From Ruminococcus sp. (lineage in GTDB: Bacteria > Bacillota > Clostridia > Oscillospirales > Ruminococcaceae): DNA of 7,793 nt. Of this stretch, positions 1-6,584 are shown piece by piece. The notes beneath the pieces are model-generated. The model saw only the letters and a program-made list of their open reading frames with translations. It ran no database searches and was not told the DNA's origin. A program made the position numbers and the translations under genes. How positions within the stretch are numbered: position 1 is the stretch's first letter; the number at the start of each line of letters is the position of its first letter. Location of the stretch: contig JAMPAO010000111.1 in assembly GCA_023667165.1 (NCBI GenBank), positions 1 through 7,793 of the forward strand, read 5' to 3'.

Positions 1-34
1 TCCTTTCTCATACTAAATTCTACCATGTTTTTTC

Positions 35-90
35 CTTAAAGTAAATTCCACACCGAATTCCACACCGGAATTTACTTTGGGAATTTACTT
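35..90. repeat. Nested inverted and tandem repeat block
   Basis: A 12-bp perfect inverted repeat (AAAGTAAATTCC at 38-49, GGAATTTACTTT at 67-78) encloses and overlaps a perfect tandem duplication of a 12-mer (AATTCCACACCG at 44-55 and 56-67). The right arm is repeated again as GGAATTTACTT (67-77 and 80-90, 13-bp period). As RNA the stem could extend by two G-U pairs and one C-G pair (35-37 with 79-81). No T-tract follows, so it does not look like an intrinsic terminator. Multiple short copies of one motif in both orientations resemble terminal repeats of transposable elements such as the IS21 family, but no transposase is present here, so this is only a guess. A binding-site cluster for a regulator is the alternative. 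Confidence 0.6.
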
Positions 91-125
91 GATAAATAAG
101 CAGTAAAATTTAAATCTTTAAAAAG

Positions 126-154
126 TTGACACGGATAATATTATGTGCTATAAT
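126..154 (+). promoter_or_regulatory. Consensus sigma-A promoter of the marR-glgB operon
   Basis: TTGACA at 126-131 and TATAAT at 149-154 are both exact consensus hexamers with the ideal 17-bp spacer. TG at 146-147 gives an extended -10. Transcription would start near 161, about 65 bp before the MarR start codon. Such a strong promoter implies that expression is limited by a repressor, most simply the MarR protein it encodes. Confidence 0.9.
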
Positions 155-156
155 GT

Positions 157-211
157 TATTTAACGGGGGTAATATTTAACAGTATTAAATATTAAGAGTA
201 TTGATATTTAA
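157..211. promoter_or_regulatory. Candidate MarR operator (AT-rich half-site array)
   Basis: A 10-bp perfect inverted repeat (TAATATTTAA at 170-179, TTAAATATTA at 185-194, 5-bp spacer) lies just downstream of the predicted transcription start. The same half-site TATTTAA also occurs in direct orientation at 157-163 and 205-211, so direct copies start at 157, 173 and 205, offsets of 16 and 32 bp. MarR-family dimers usually bind AT-rich palindromes that overlap their own promoter, so this is a plausible autoregulatory site. No binding evidence is available, and in AT-rich DNA such repeats can arise by chance. Confidence 0.5.
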
Positions 212-225
212 GGGAGGTGATGATC

Positions 226-669
226 GTGAGCGAAACTCTGAACGATGATTATATGGAGGTACTGAAAAGGCTCTATTACAATAAGTCATCCTGGTCTTTA
301 TCGGAATTTTTACAGGGCGAAATGAGAGTTCTGACATTTATCAGCCATGAAGAGGCGGATATCCTGCCGGGCGAGATCGCCTCGGGACTTGAGATGACCG
401 CAGGCAGGATAGCGGGCATACTCCGCTCCCTTGAAAAAAAGGGTTTGATCGTCAGAAAGACCTACGATAAGGACAGGCGCAAGGTGCTGGTAAACATTAC
501 GGAAGAAGGCAGATCTTATTCACAAAAGGGAGCCGAGGCACTTCGCCGTCATATAAGCGAGCTTACGGAAATAATGGGCGATGATGAAACAGCCGCTCTG
601 ATACGGTCGCTGCACATTCTTATCAACGCCTTGGAAAAAATGGAAAATACATCTCGGGGAGGAATATAA
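226..669 (+). CDS. MarR-family winged-helix transcriptional regulator
   Basis: The 147-residue protein has the size and shape of the MarR family: an N-terminal dimerisation helix, a winged HTH (about residues 45-100) and C-terminal helices for dimerisation. Visible landmarks are the helix-turn-helix around GEIASGLEMTAGRIAGILRS and the wing motif KTYDKDRRKVLVNITEEG, whose D-x-R-R pattern is diagnostic of MarR. I chose the GTG start at 226 because a near-perfect ribosome site (GGGAGGTGAT, 212-221) sits 8 nt upstream; the earlier in-frame GTG/ATG at 217-222 lie inside that site. The stop is 4 bp before glgB, so the two are co-transcribed. By family knowledge it is probably a ligand-responsive repressor of its own operon; regulation of branching enzyme by it is inferred. 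The ligand cannot be told from sequence. Confidence 0.9.
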   Translation: MSETLNDDYMEVLKRLYYNKSSWSLSEFLQGEMRVLTFISHEEADILPGEIASGLEMTAGRIAGILRSLEKKGLIVRKTYDKDRRKVLVNITEEGRSYSQKGAEALRRHISELTEIMGDDETAALIRSLHILINALEKMENTSRGGI

Positions 670-673
670 CATT

Positions 674-2476
674 ATGGATCTTCATGAATTTTATATGGGA
701 AACGTTTTCGACGCATACGATTTTTTCGGCGCTCATACCGACGGCAGCGGTACGGTGTTCCGCACCTTTGCTCCGTCTGCGGTGAGAGCGTCGATAATCG
801 GAGAATGGAATAACTGGCAGGAGGAGGAAATGCAGCGCAGCGGCTCCGTTTTTACATATTTCTCCGACAAAGCCGCGGCGGGACAGATGTACAAATATGT
901 GATATATTCACAATCCGGCGGAAAGGAACACTGCGATCCCTACGGCTTTGCCATGGAGCTGCGCCCCGCCTTTGCCTCTATAATAACCGATCTTACAAAA
1001 TACCGGTTTACCGATCAAAAATGGATGAAAAAGCGCAGCAAAAATTACAACGAACCCATGAATATATATGAAGTGCATTTAGGCTCATGGCTTGCAAATC
1101 CCGATAATGAAAACGGCTGGTATACATACGCCGAAATTGCCGATAAGCTCATATCATACGTCAAGGAGCACGGATACACTCATATTGAATTTATGCCGCT
1201 GAGCGAGCACCCCGCAGACTGCTCATGGGGATATCAGAATACGGGATTTTTTGCGCCCACCGCCCGCTACGGCACTCCGCTGCAGCTAATGGAGCTTATC
1301 GACAAATGCCATAACAGCGATATCGGAGTGATAATGGATTTCGTCCCCGTCCATTTTGCCGTTGACGGATACGCGCTTGCCAAGTACGACGGGAATTATC
1401 TTTATGAATATCCAAATTCCGACGTGGGGATAAGTGAATGGGGTACCTGCAATTTCATTCACTCCCGCAGGGAAGTGTGCTGCTTTTTGCAGTCGGCAGC
1501 GGATTACTGGCTGAAAATATATCACTTTGACGGACTGCGCATGGACGCCATCAGCAGAGCCATATACTGGCAGGGCGAGCCGTCGAGAGGGGTAAACGGC
1601 TGTACGGTGGATTTTTTGAAAAAAATGAACAGCGGACTGCATGAACGTCATCCCACGGCAATGCTTATTGCGGAGGATTCCACATCGTTCCCGAAAATAA
1701 CCGCGCCCGCTGAATACAACGGATTGGGATTTGATTACAAGTGGGATTTAGGCTGGATGAACGATACCCTTGATTATTTCCGTACCCCTCCGCAGGAACG
1801 CAGATATCATCATGATAAAATAACCTTTTCCATGCATTATTTCTATAACGAGCTGTACCTGCTGCCCATTTCCCATGATGAGAACGTTCACGGCAAGGCT
1901 ACGGTGATACAAAAAATGTGGGGGGACTACGAGGTAAAATTCCCGCAGGCACGGGCGTTTTATATGTATATGTACACTCACCCCGGCAAAAAGCTGAACT
2001 TTATGGGCGGAGAATTTGCTCAATTCAGGGAATGGGACGAAACAAGGGAGCAGGACTGGACGCTGCTGAAATATCCCCTGCACAGCTCGTTTCAACGGTA
2101 TATGGGAGATCTGTCGAAGGCGTACAGTCAGCGCCCGTCCCTCTACAGCGGAGAATACGATCCCGACTGTTTCAAATGGATACTTCCCGATGAAAGAGAA
2201 ACGTCGGTATTTGCATATAAGAGAACGGCGGAAAATGAAACAACCGTGTGTCTGCTTAATCTTTCCGACAAAGAGCAGACTGCCGTTATCCCGTCGGAGA
2301 AGTTTGCCGTGCTAAAGGAAATAATAAACTCCGACAGTGATATCTACAGCGGAAAAACTCCTACGGAAAGCAACGTTGCCGTAAAATCGGAAAAAGGCTC
2401 CTTTACCGTTACACTGCCGCCTTTTTCGGGAAGAATGTTCGACGCGGCGGCAAGCCGGAGCAAATCGCAAAATTAG
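674..2476 (+). CDS. glgB: 1,4-alpha-glucan branching enzyme (GH13 family)
   Basis: This 600-residue cytoplasmic enzyme cuts alpha-1,4-glucan chains and rejoins them through alpha-1,6 bonds, making the branches of glycogen. Domains run as an N-terminal CBM48-type beta-sandwich (about 15-100), a GH13 catalytic barrel (about 130-490) and a C-terminal beta domain (about 510-590). The four GH13 blocks are visible: DFVPVHF (222-228), GLRMDAIS with nucleophile D291, AEDST with acid/base E334, and SHDENVHGK with H401 and D402. FMGGEFAQFREWDE (443-456) is also typical of branching enzymes. It lacks the extra N1 domain of the longer E. coli type, as is common in Clostridia. A site GGAGG (658-662) lies 11 nt upstream of the ATG. 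It is the second gene of a MarR operon; no other glycogen genes are in the window. A specialised GH13 branching paralogue is possible. Confidence 0.93.
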   Translation: MDLHEFYMGNVFDAYDFFGAHTDGSGTVFRTFAPSAVRASIIGEWNNWQEEEMQRSGSVFTYFSDKAAAGQMYKYVIYSQSGGKEHCDPYGFAMELRPAFASIITDLTKYRFTDQKWMKKRSKNYNEPMNIYEVHLGSWLANPDNENGWYTYAEIADKLISYVKEHGYTHIEFMPLSEHPADCSWGYQNTGFFAPTARYGTPLQLMELIDKCHNSDIGVIMDFVPVHFAVDGYALAKYDGNYLYEYPNSDVGISEWGTCNFIHSRREVCCFLQSAADYWLKIYHFDGLRMDAISRAIYWQGEPSRGVNGCTVDFLKKMNSGLHERHPTAMLIAEDSTSFPKITAPAEYNGLGFDYKWDLGWMNDTLDYFRTPPQERRYHHDKITFSMHYFYNELYLLPISHDENVHGKATVIQKMWGDYEVKFPQARAFYMYMYTHPGKKLNFMGGEFAQFREWDETREQDWTLLKYPLHSSFQRYMGDLSKAYSQRPSLYSGEYDPDCFKWILPDERETSVFAYKRTAENETTVCLLNLSDKEQTAVIPSEKFAVLKEIINSDSDIYSGKTPTESNVAVKSEKGSFTVTLPPFSGRMFDAAASRSKSQN

Positions 2477-2515
2477 GATGTTTAACAGATTTACAATATA
2501 CTGTATAATCCGCAT

Positions 2516-2555
2516 AAAAAAACGCTGAGACCGCAAAATATCTCAGCGTTTTCAT
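2516..2555. terminator. Bidirectional intrinsic terminator between convergent operons
   Basis: The 10-bp perfect stem AACGCTGAGA (2521-2530) / TCTCAGCGTT (2541-2550) with a 10-nt loop is flanked by seven A (2516-2522) on the left and a short T run (TTTTC) on the right. On the minus strand the A run becomes a strong U tract, making it a good terminator for the TetR/ABC operon. On the plus strand the U tract is weaker but probably ends glgB transcripts 40 nt after the stop. Confidence 0.88.
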
Positions 2556-2575
2556 TATGCCTTATGCCGCAAAAC

Positions 2576-4885
2576 TTATTCTTTTATAAGCGAATACGCC
2601 GTGATCCTTTTTATCGGACGGCAAAGCATTATCCCGATCAATATACTGACAGCCGTCAGCAATATTGCCATGATAAACAGCACGGCAACGGGTATTTCAA
2701 AATTGTTTTTCACCGCGCCTATTACCGAAAATATTCCTCCGAACATCACGGGAAGGTACGCAATTCCCAAAACGGCGGAAAGTATGCCTGCAAGCAGGAC
2801 AGTAGGCGTAATACTTCCGACCGTGCGGAAAATAAGCTGACTGCTGGTGAAGCCTACCGCTTTGTAAATGCCGAAATCCGTTTTCATTCCCGTCAGCACC
2901 GAATTCATAATAACATAAAGTATCAGCAGCATTATAAGCACCGTAATTATGAACATAAGCACAGCCGCAGCGGTTATGAGGGACGAATACATTTTCCGCA
3001 TGCTTTCCGTTTCCTTTGAAGCGTTGCTGACGTTTACCGTGTACTCGCCGTACTCGTTTTCAAGCTTATGCACATAATTTTCGATCTCCGCTTCGCCGCT
3101 CAGATACAGATTGAGCAGATACAGGGGCGTATCGGAAATATTTTCATAGCCCTCGTCCGTAACCTCGGCTATAATTCCGTTATTGTTGACGCTTTGTATA
3201 AATCCCGTCACGGTATAGTCATATTCCTTATCGCCGACGGAGATCTTAAAAGTACTGCCGATAGGATAACTTTCGGCAAGCTCGCTGCCTATTGCGGCTT
3301 CGTTTGCCTTTTCGGGATGTCTGCCCTCAAAAAGAATGTTATTTTCAAGCAGCAGGTGATCCTCGCAAACTATGAGAGGCAATGTCCCGTCGCTGTATTC
3401 AGCCGACGCAACGCCGTAATTTATCGCTTTGACCCCGTCGTTTTTTATTATTTCCTTAAGATTTTCAAAATGCTCATCGTCCGACTGTACCCGAATATCG
3501 GGCAGCTCCTCGGACAGAGTTGTAAGGAAATTCATCGGGCGGGCATTCACATTATAAAGCAGCGCGCCGCTGAAATTCAGCAGTATCATCATAACAAAGG
3601 CGACCGCAAACAGGAGAATATTCCTGCCCGCCGATCCTGCCGTCTGTTTGAATATCAGATTCAGGACTACGGGTCCCTTTGCGGTATCCAGCGGAAAATG
3701 ATTTTTCCGGGCGCGTTTGTTCGGGTCTATTCCTCTTATCGCATTTATCGGTTCAAGGAACTTCAGCTTTTTCGCTGAAAGCACGGTAAACACAAATACC
3801 ACAACCAATATGGTAACGATCGTCAGCAATGCCGCCGCTATGTCAAAAACGGGCGTGTAGGAAAATCCCGACTGCACGGCGAGAATGTTTGCGGCAGCGG
3901 GTATGATAAGGTAGGAAAGCGCCGTTCCCGAAACAAGTCCTGCCGCGCTTATCATAAGATACGGCACGACCAGGCACAGCATAAGCTGTCCGCTTGTGTA
4001 CCCTATGCCTTTAAGCACGCCCATTTCGGTAATTTCCTCCTCAATGGTGTTTCCTATTTTGAAACGGGCAAGGAATATGCTCACAAGGAGCACCAGCAGC
4101 GCAAATACCGCAAGGAATGCTTCGACCGTATCCGCTACCATCGTCCTGCTCTTTTTGGATACTTCTCTGTCGAGTATGGTAAGCGCCGGTATGCCCTTAT
4201 CCGAAAAGTGATCCTTAAGCGAATTTTTCACATCGGAAAGCTCCGCTCCGCCGCTTGTTTTTACGAGAAATTCGTTGACGGGAGTAAAGCTGTCATCCTC
4301 CTCGGCGGAATTATATGCGTCCTCCGAAAGATACAGTCCGATAACTCCCGTACCGTAGTTTCCGTACTGCATTTCATTGACAATGCCGCCCACCGTAAAA
4401 GCATATTCTTTTCCGTCTATGATATAGCGGATATTTTCCCCCGGCTTGTAACCGCCGAGTTCCGAGAGATAAAGCGGGATATAGGCGATAAATTTATCCT
4501 CCGTATTTACCGTATCCGTAACAGTATGCTTTGTGAGATCGCGGCCGTCGTCAATGCGGTAAAAATATGTATTCATTGTAAATTCCGAGCCTTGAAATTC
4601 CTGAAGCGCCGCCTGTGCAAACAAAGCGTTATTTTCGCTTATTTTTTCAATGCCGTTTATTTCCCCGATCTCCTCCGCAAGTCCCTCATAATATGCGGCG
4701 CTCGGAACAGTCACGCTGATGTCCGCCGTATCGAGCTCGTCAAAGCATTTGTCGTACGCTTTCGAGGTCTGGAATAAAAGCACAAAGGAAGTGTTAAGTA
4801 TCACTGCTGTCAGCAGCATAACGATACCGAAGGAAAAAAACTGCCCCTTTGCTTTTTTTAAGTTGTGAAGAACAAGTAAGTTCAT
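2576..4885 (-). CDS. FtsX/MacB-type ABC transporter permease, 8 TM
   Basis: The 769-residue membrane protein is two tandem FtsX-type halves. The first has TM1 (about 17-38), a roughly 210-residue extracytoplasmic domain, then three TM segments (about 252-273, 300-330, 348-369). The second has TM5 (about 422-444), a roughly 190-residue external domain, then TM6-8 (about 634-660, 688-716, 731-755). Both halves carry the cytoplasmic coupling motif after the first TM of the triplet: EITEMGVLKGIGYTSGQL (284-301) and TDFGIYKAVGFTSSQL (669-684). This is the mechanotransmission architecture of MacB, LolCDE and BceB relatives, which move substrates on the outer face by long-range movement rather than through a channel. 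No membrane fusion protein is nearby, as expected for a Gram-positive. The start follows the ATPase stop by one base, with a ribosome site (GGGGTGG) in the last ATPase codons, so translation is coupled. Substrate unknown; peptide, lipid or antibiotic export or resistance is plausible. Confidence 0.9.
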   Translation of the reverse strand: MNLLVLHNLKKAKGQFFSFGIVMLLTAVILNTSFVLLFQTSKAYDKCFDELDTADISVTVPSAAYYEGLAEEIGEINGIEKISENNALFAQAALQEFQGSEFTMNTYFYRIDDGRDLTKHTVTDTVNTEDKFIAYIPLYLSELGGYKPGENIRYIIDGKEYAFTVGGIVNEMQYGNYGTGVIGLYLSEDAYNSAEEDDSFTPVNEFLVKTSGGAELSDVKNSLKDHFSDKGIPALTILDREVSKKSRTMVADTVEAFLAVFALLVLLVSIFLARFKIGNTIEEEITEMGVLKGIGYTSGQLMLCLVVPYLMISAAGLVSGTALSYLIIPAAANILAVQSGFSYTPVFDIAAALLTIVTILVVVFVFTVLSAKKLKFLEPINAIRGIDPNKRARKNHFPLDTAKGPVVLNLIFKQTAGSAGRNILLFAVAFVMMILLNFSGALLYNVNARPMNFLTTLSEELPDIRVQSDDEHFENLKEIIKNDGVKAINYGVASAEYSDGTLPLIVCEDHLLLENNILFEGRHPEKANEAAIGSELAESYPIGSTFKISVGDKEYDYTVTGFIQSVNNNGIIAEVTDEGYENISDTPLYLLNLYLSGEAEIENYVHKLENEYGEYTVNVSNASKETESMRKMYSSLITAAAVLMFIITVLIMLLILYVIMNSVLTGMKTDFGIYKAVGFTSSQLIFRTVGSITPTVLLAGILSAVLGIAYLPVMFGGIFSVIGAVKNNFEIPVAVLFIMAILLTAVSILIGIMLCRPIKRITAYSLIKE

Positions 4886-4886
4886 A

Positions 4887-5648
4887 TTACCACCCCATTT
4901 CGCTTAAAAACGCTTCGAGCTTTTTTAAGCGTTCCTTATCGTCTGAGGAATATTTTCCGAGATCGCATTCTCCGAATATCTGACCGTCCTTTATATAGAT
5001 GATACGGTTGCCCCTCAAAGCGGTTTTTTTATCGTGAGTTACCATTATTATGCTTTGACCCTCGTTTCCGAGCATTGAAAAAACGTCAAGCACGGCGTCG
5101 GAGTTGTTTGAATTGAGCGCGCCCGTCGGTTCGTCCGCAAATATCACCGAGGGTGAATTCATAGCCGCCCTTACAATACCCGCTCTCTGCGCCTCGCCGC
5201 CCGAAATAAGAGAGGGCATCTTGCGCCTTGTGACCTCCGGTATATTTACCATATCAAAAAGTTTGTTTGCTTTTTCCGTAAGTTCCGTTTTATTTTTATT
5301 TGTCAGACTTCCCGCGGCTATCGCATTGTCAAGCAGGCTCATTTTATCTATCAGATATATCTGCTGAAATACAAATCCGCAGTTTTTGCGGCGGAATACC
5401 GCAAGCTCGTCGCTGTTCATTTTTGTGATTTCGGTACCGCAAAAGGCGATCGTGCCGCCGTTTGGCGTATCCATTCCCGAAAGGGAGTACATCAGCGTTG
5501 ATTTTCCTGCGCCGGACGCTCCCATAATGATCGTGAAATCACCCTTGTAAATATCTATATTCAGGTCGGAATAGATCACCTGTTCGCTTTCTCCCGAACC
5601 GAACACCTTTTTGAGATGTTTTGCGGAAATAATAATTTCTTTTTCCAT
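4887..5648 (-). CDS. ABC transporter ATP-binding protein (MacB/LolD type)
   Basis: This 253-residue cytoplasmic subunit powers the adjacent permease by ATP binding and hydrolysis. All nucleotide-binding motifs are visible: Walker A GASGAGKS (43-50), Q-loop glutamine 95 in VFQQ, signature ISGGE (148-152, a mild variant of LSGGQ), Walker B VIFADEP (168-174) with catalytic E173, and the H-loop histidine H205 in VTHD. The signature form SGGEAQR and the close pairing with an FtsX-fold permease place it in the MacB/LolD/BceA group. About 30 residues after the H-loop region form a charged, lysine-rich tail ending EMGW. An excellent ribosome site (GAGGAGGAG) precedes the ATG, and the gap to the upstream TetR gene is 12 bp, so all three genes share a transcript. 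Confidence 0.95.
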   Translation of the reverse strand: MEKEIIISAKHLKKVFGSGESEQVIYSDLNIDIYKGDFTIIMGASGAGKSTLMYSLSGMDTPNGGTIAFCGTEITKMNSDELAVFRRKNCGFVFQQIYLIDKMSLLDNAIAAGSLTNKNKTELTEKANKLFDMVNIPEVTRRKMPSLISGGEAQRAGIVRAAMNSPSVIFADEPTGALNSNNSDAVLDVFSMLGNEGQSIIMVTHDKKTALRGNRIIYIKDGQIFGECDLGKYSSDDKERLKKLEAFLSEMGW

Positions 5649-5660
5649 AATGGCTCCTCC

Positions 5661-6251
5661 TCAGTTAATAAGTTCTTTTATGAAACCGAGCGTACCCGGC
5701 TTCGCGCCTAACGTTTTCTCGGTCATATCGATAAAAACGTCAATATCGTTCACGGTGTATGCGCCGTTGTCAAAAAGCTCCTGACTCATAATAAGGATCA
5801 TTTTTACACGGTTTTCAATATTTGTGCAGTTGAACACGCCCTGCGCCGTGCCCTCTTTAACCGCCTCTGTCAGCAGCGGTACGGCGACGTCGATAATCTT
5901 ACGTTTTGTTTTTGTGTGCATAACGATATTTTCGGGACGTTCGAGAGTTCCCACTATCGTTAATTCGTCCGGATTCGGACGAAGCGTTACTATGACCGAC
6001 ACAAGTTTCTGTTCAACGGGTATCGGCGCGGAAATAACCGACTTTGCCCGATCCGCTTCCTCGGCGATCATCATGTTTATAACTTCCTCAAGCATAGCTT
6101 CCTTGCTTTGGAAATAGTGATAATAGGTGCCTTTCGCGATATGCGCCTCCGCAATGATCTCGTCAACGCTTGTTTGGTCATATCCCTTTTGAATAAACAG
6201 CCTGTAGGCGCATTCGAGAAGCTCCTGCTTTCGCTTTTCGCCTTTTTTCAT
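5661..6251 (-). CDS. TetR/AcrR-family transcriptional repressor
   Basis: The 196-residue protein has a TetR N-terminal DNA-binding domain (about 7-56), with the helix-turn-helix TSVDEIIAEAHIAKGTYYHY followed by FQSKEAMLEEV, a textbook TetR pattern. The rest is a variable helical ligand/dimer domain. It is the first gene of the exporter operon and most likely represses it until an inducer, perhaps the exported compound, binds. The start at ATG 6251 is chosen from family length. The best ribosome site (AGGAG, 6266-6270) is 14 nt away, which is unusually long; the in-frame codons nearer to it are ATA and ATT, so a rare start cannot be excluded. A longer frame back to 6320 would run through the operator and the -10 box and is unlikely. 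Confidence 0.9.
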   Translation of the reverse strand: MKKGEKRKQELLECAYRLFIQKGYDQTSVDEIIAEAHIAKGTYYHYFQSKEAMLEEVINMMIAEEADRAKSVISAPIPVEQKLVSVIVTLRPNPDELTIVGTLERPENIVMHTKTKRKIIDVAVPLLTEAVKEGTAQGVFNCTNIENRVKMILIMSQELFDNGAYTVNDIDVFIDMTEKTLGAKPGTLGFIKELIN

Positions 6252-6279
6252 AATAAGTATGAATGCTCCTTTCTGCAAT

Positions 6280-6296
6280 ACCGACTGACAGTCGGT
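6280..6296. promoter_or_regulatory. TetR operator O1 (perfect 17-bp palindrome)
   Basis: ACCGACTGACAGTCGGT has perfect 8-bp arms around one central base. It lies just downstream of the predicted transcription start of the TetR/ABC operon, inside the untranslated leader. This is a typical size and place for a TetR-family operator. The binding protein is inferred from adjacency. Confidence 0.82.
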
Positions 6297-6308
6297 TCCG
6301 GCAGGATA

Positions 6309-6337
6309 ATTATAACACATAAAATCCTTCTTGTCAA
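6309..6337 (-). promoter_or_regulatory. Consensus sigma-A promoter of the tetR-ABC operon
   Basis: Read on the minus strand, TTGACA (6337-6332) and TATAAT (6314-6309) are exact consensus boxes with a 17-bp spacer, and the bases TGT before the -10 box give an extended -10. Transcription should start near 6302. Operator copies lie on both sides, so a dimer could block both polymerase binding and escape. Confidence 0.92.
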
Positions 6338-6343
6338 TGCAAA

Positions 6344-6360
6344 ACCGACGAACAGTCGAT
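6344..6360. promoter_or_regulatory. TetR operator O2 (degenerate copy of O1)
   Basis: ACCGACGAACAGTCGAT matches the perfect palindrome at 6280-6296 at 14 of 17 positions, keeping the CGAC/GTCG core of both arms. It sits 6 bp upstream of the -35 box. The centre-to-centre distance between the two copies is 64 bp, close to six helical turns. It probably has lower affinity. Confidence 0.75.
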
Positions 6361-6434
6361 TTTTGTTTTATCAGACAATTATCACACGATGTATATGATT
6401 ATTTTTGTACATTATTCCGGCGCTGTATAAAAAC

Positions 6435-6463
6435 TTGTCTTTATAAATGAAGTATGGTATAAT
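6435..6463 (+). promoter_or_regulatory. Promoter of the two-TM protein gene
   Basis: TTGTCT (6435-6440, 4 of 6 consensus) and a perfect TATAAT (6458-6463) are 17 bp apart, with TGG giving an extended -10. Transcription would start near 6470, leaving a leader of about 110 nt that contains the hairpin at 6489-6521. The core TATGGTATAATAA recurs in two promoters further downstream. The rest of the gap, 6361-6434, shows nothing I can name. Confidence 0.8.
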
Positions 6464-6478
6464 AAAAAAGGGGAAACA

Positions 6479-6531
6479 GGTAAATGCTAAGGAAATCAAT
6501 TTCCTAAAAATTGATTTCCTTGGGTAAATGC
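6479..6531. repeat. Perfect hairpin flanked by 9-bp direct repeats
   Basis: Arms AAGGAAATCAATTT (6489-6502) and AAATTGATTTCCTT (6508-6521) are perfectly complementary over 14 bp with a 5-nt loop (CCTAA). The left arm plus loop can instead fold on itself (AGGAAAT / ATTTCCT). GGTAAATGC occurs at 6479-6487 and again at 6523-6531, exactly flanking a 35-bp segment. This is what a small palindromic insertion with a 9-bp target duplication would look like. No poly-U follows, so it is not an intrinsic terminator. A leader control element is the alternative. Confidence 0.7.
6484..6507 (+). other. Possible 7-codon leader peptide in the hairpin
   Basis: ATG at 6484 opens a frame reading MLRKSIS, whose TAA stop (6505-6507) falls in the hairpin loop, so a ribosome on it would disrupt the left arm. 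AGGGG sits 10 nt upstream, near the extreme 5' end of the predicted transcript. The frame is too short to judge by coding content; translation is only a possibility. Confidence 0.25.
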
Positions 6532-6584
6532 GGTATTTTATCGGACATCACGAAAACAAATATACGAAGGGAAAAGACATATGA
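6528..6584 (+). other. Possible 18-codon upstream ORF overlapping the next start
   Basis: ATG at 6528 in the second repeat copy opens a frame reading MRYFIGHHENKYTKGKDI. Its TGA stop overlaps the start codon of the two-TM gene as ATGA, an arrangement typical of translational coupling. The ribosome site is poor (only GGG at 6522-6524). If the hairpin and one repeat copy were removed, this ATG would gain the AGGGG site at the transcript start, so it may have been better expressed before an insertion. Confidence 0.25.

Noticed and set aside
38..78. Intrinsic terminator for an upstream gene
   Set aside because: The stem is AT-rich, the loop is 17 nt and no T-tract follows.
1286..2095. Two minus-strand open frames of 115-121 residues inside glgB
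   Set aside because: They lie fully antisense to a complete, motif-bearing enzyme, lack ribosome sites and have unconvincing composition.
2486..2510. A promoter after glgB (TTTACA and TATAAT-like boxes)
   Set aside because: The boxes are far too close together and lead straight into the terminator.
2564..4777. Several plus-strand open frames opposite the permease, the longest 236 residues
   Set aside because: They are complements of a well-supported membrane protein; composition (runs of basic and aromatic residues) is that of reverse-strand noise.
6252..6320. A 23-residue N-terminal extension of the TetR protein
   Set aside because: It would be encoded across the operator and the -10 box, upstream of the predicted transcription start, and exceeds the family's usual N-terminus.
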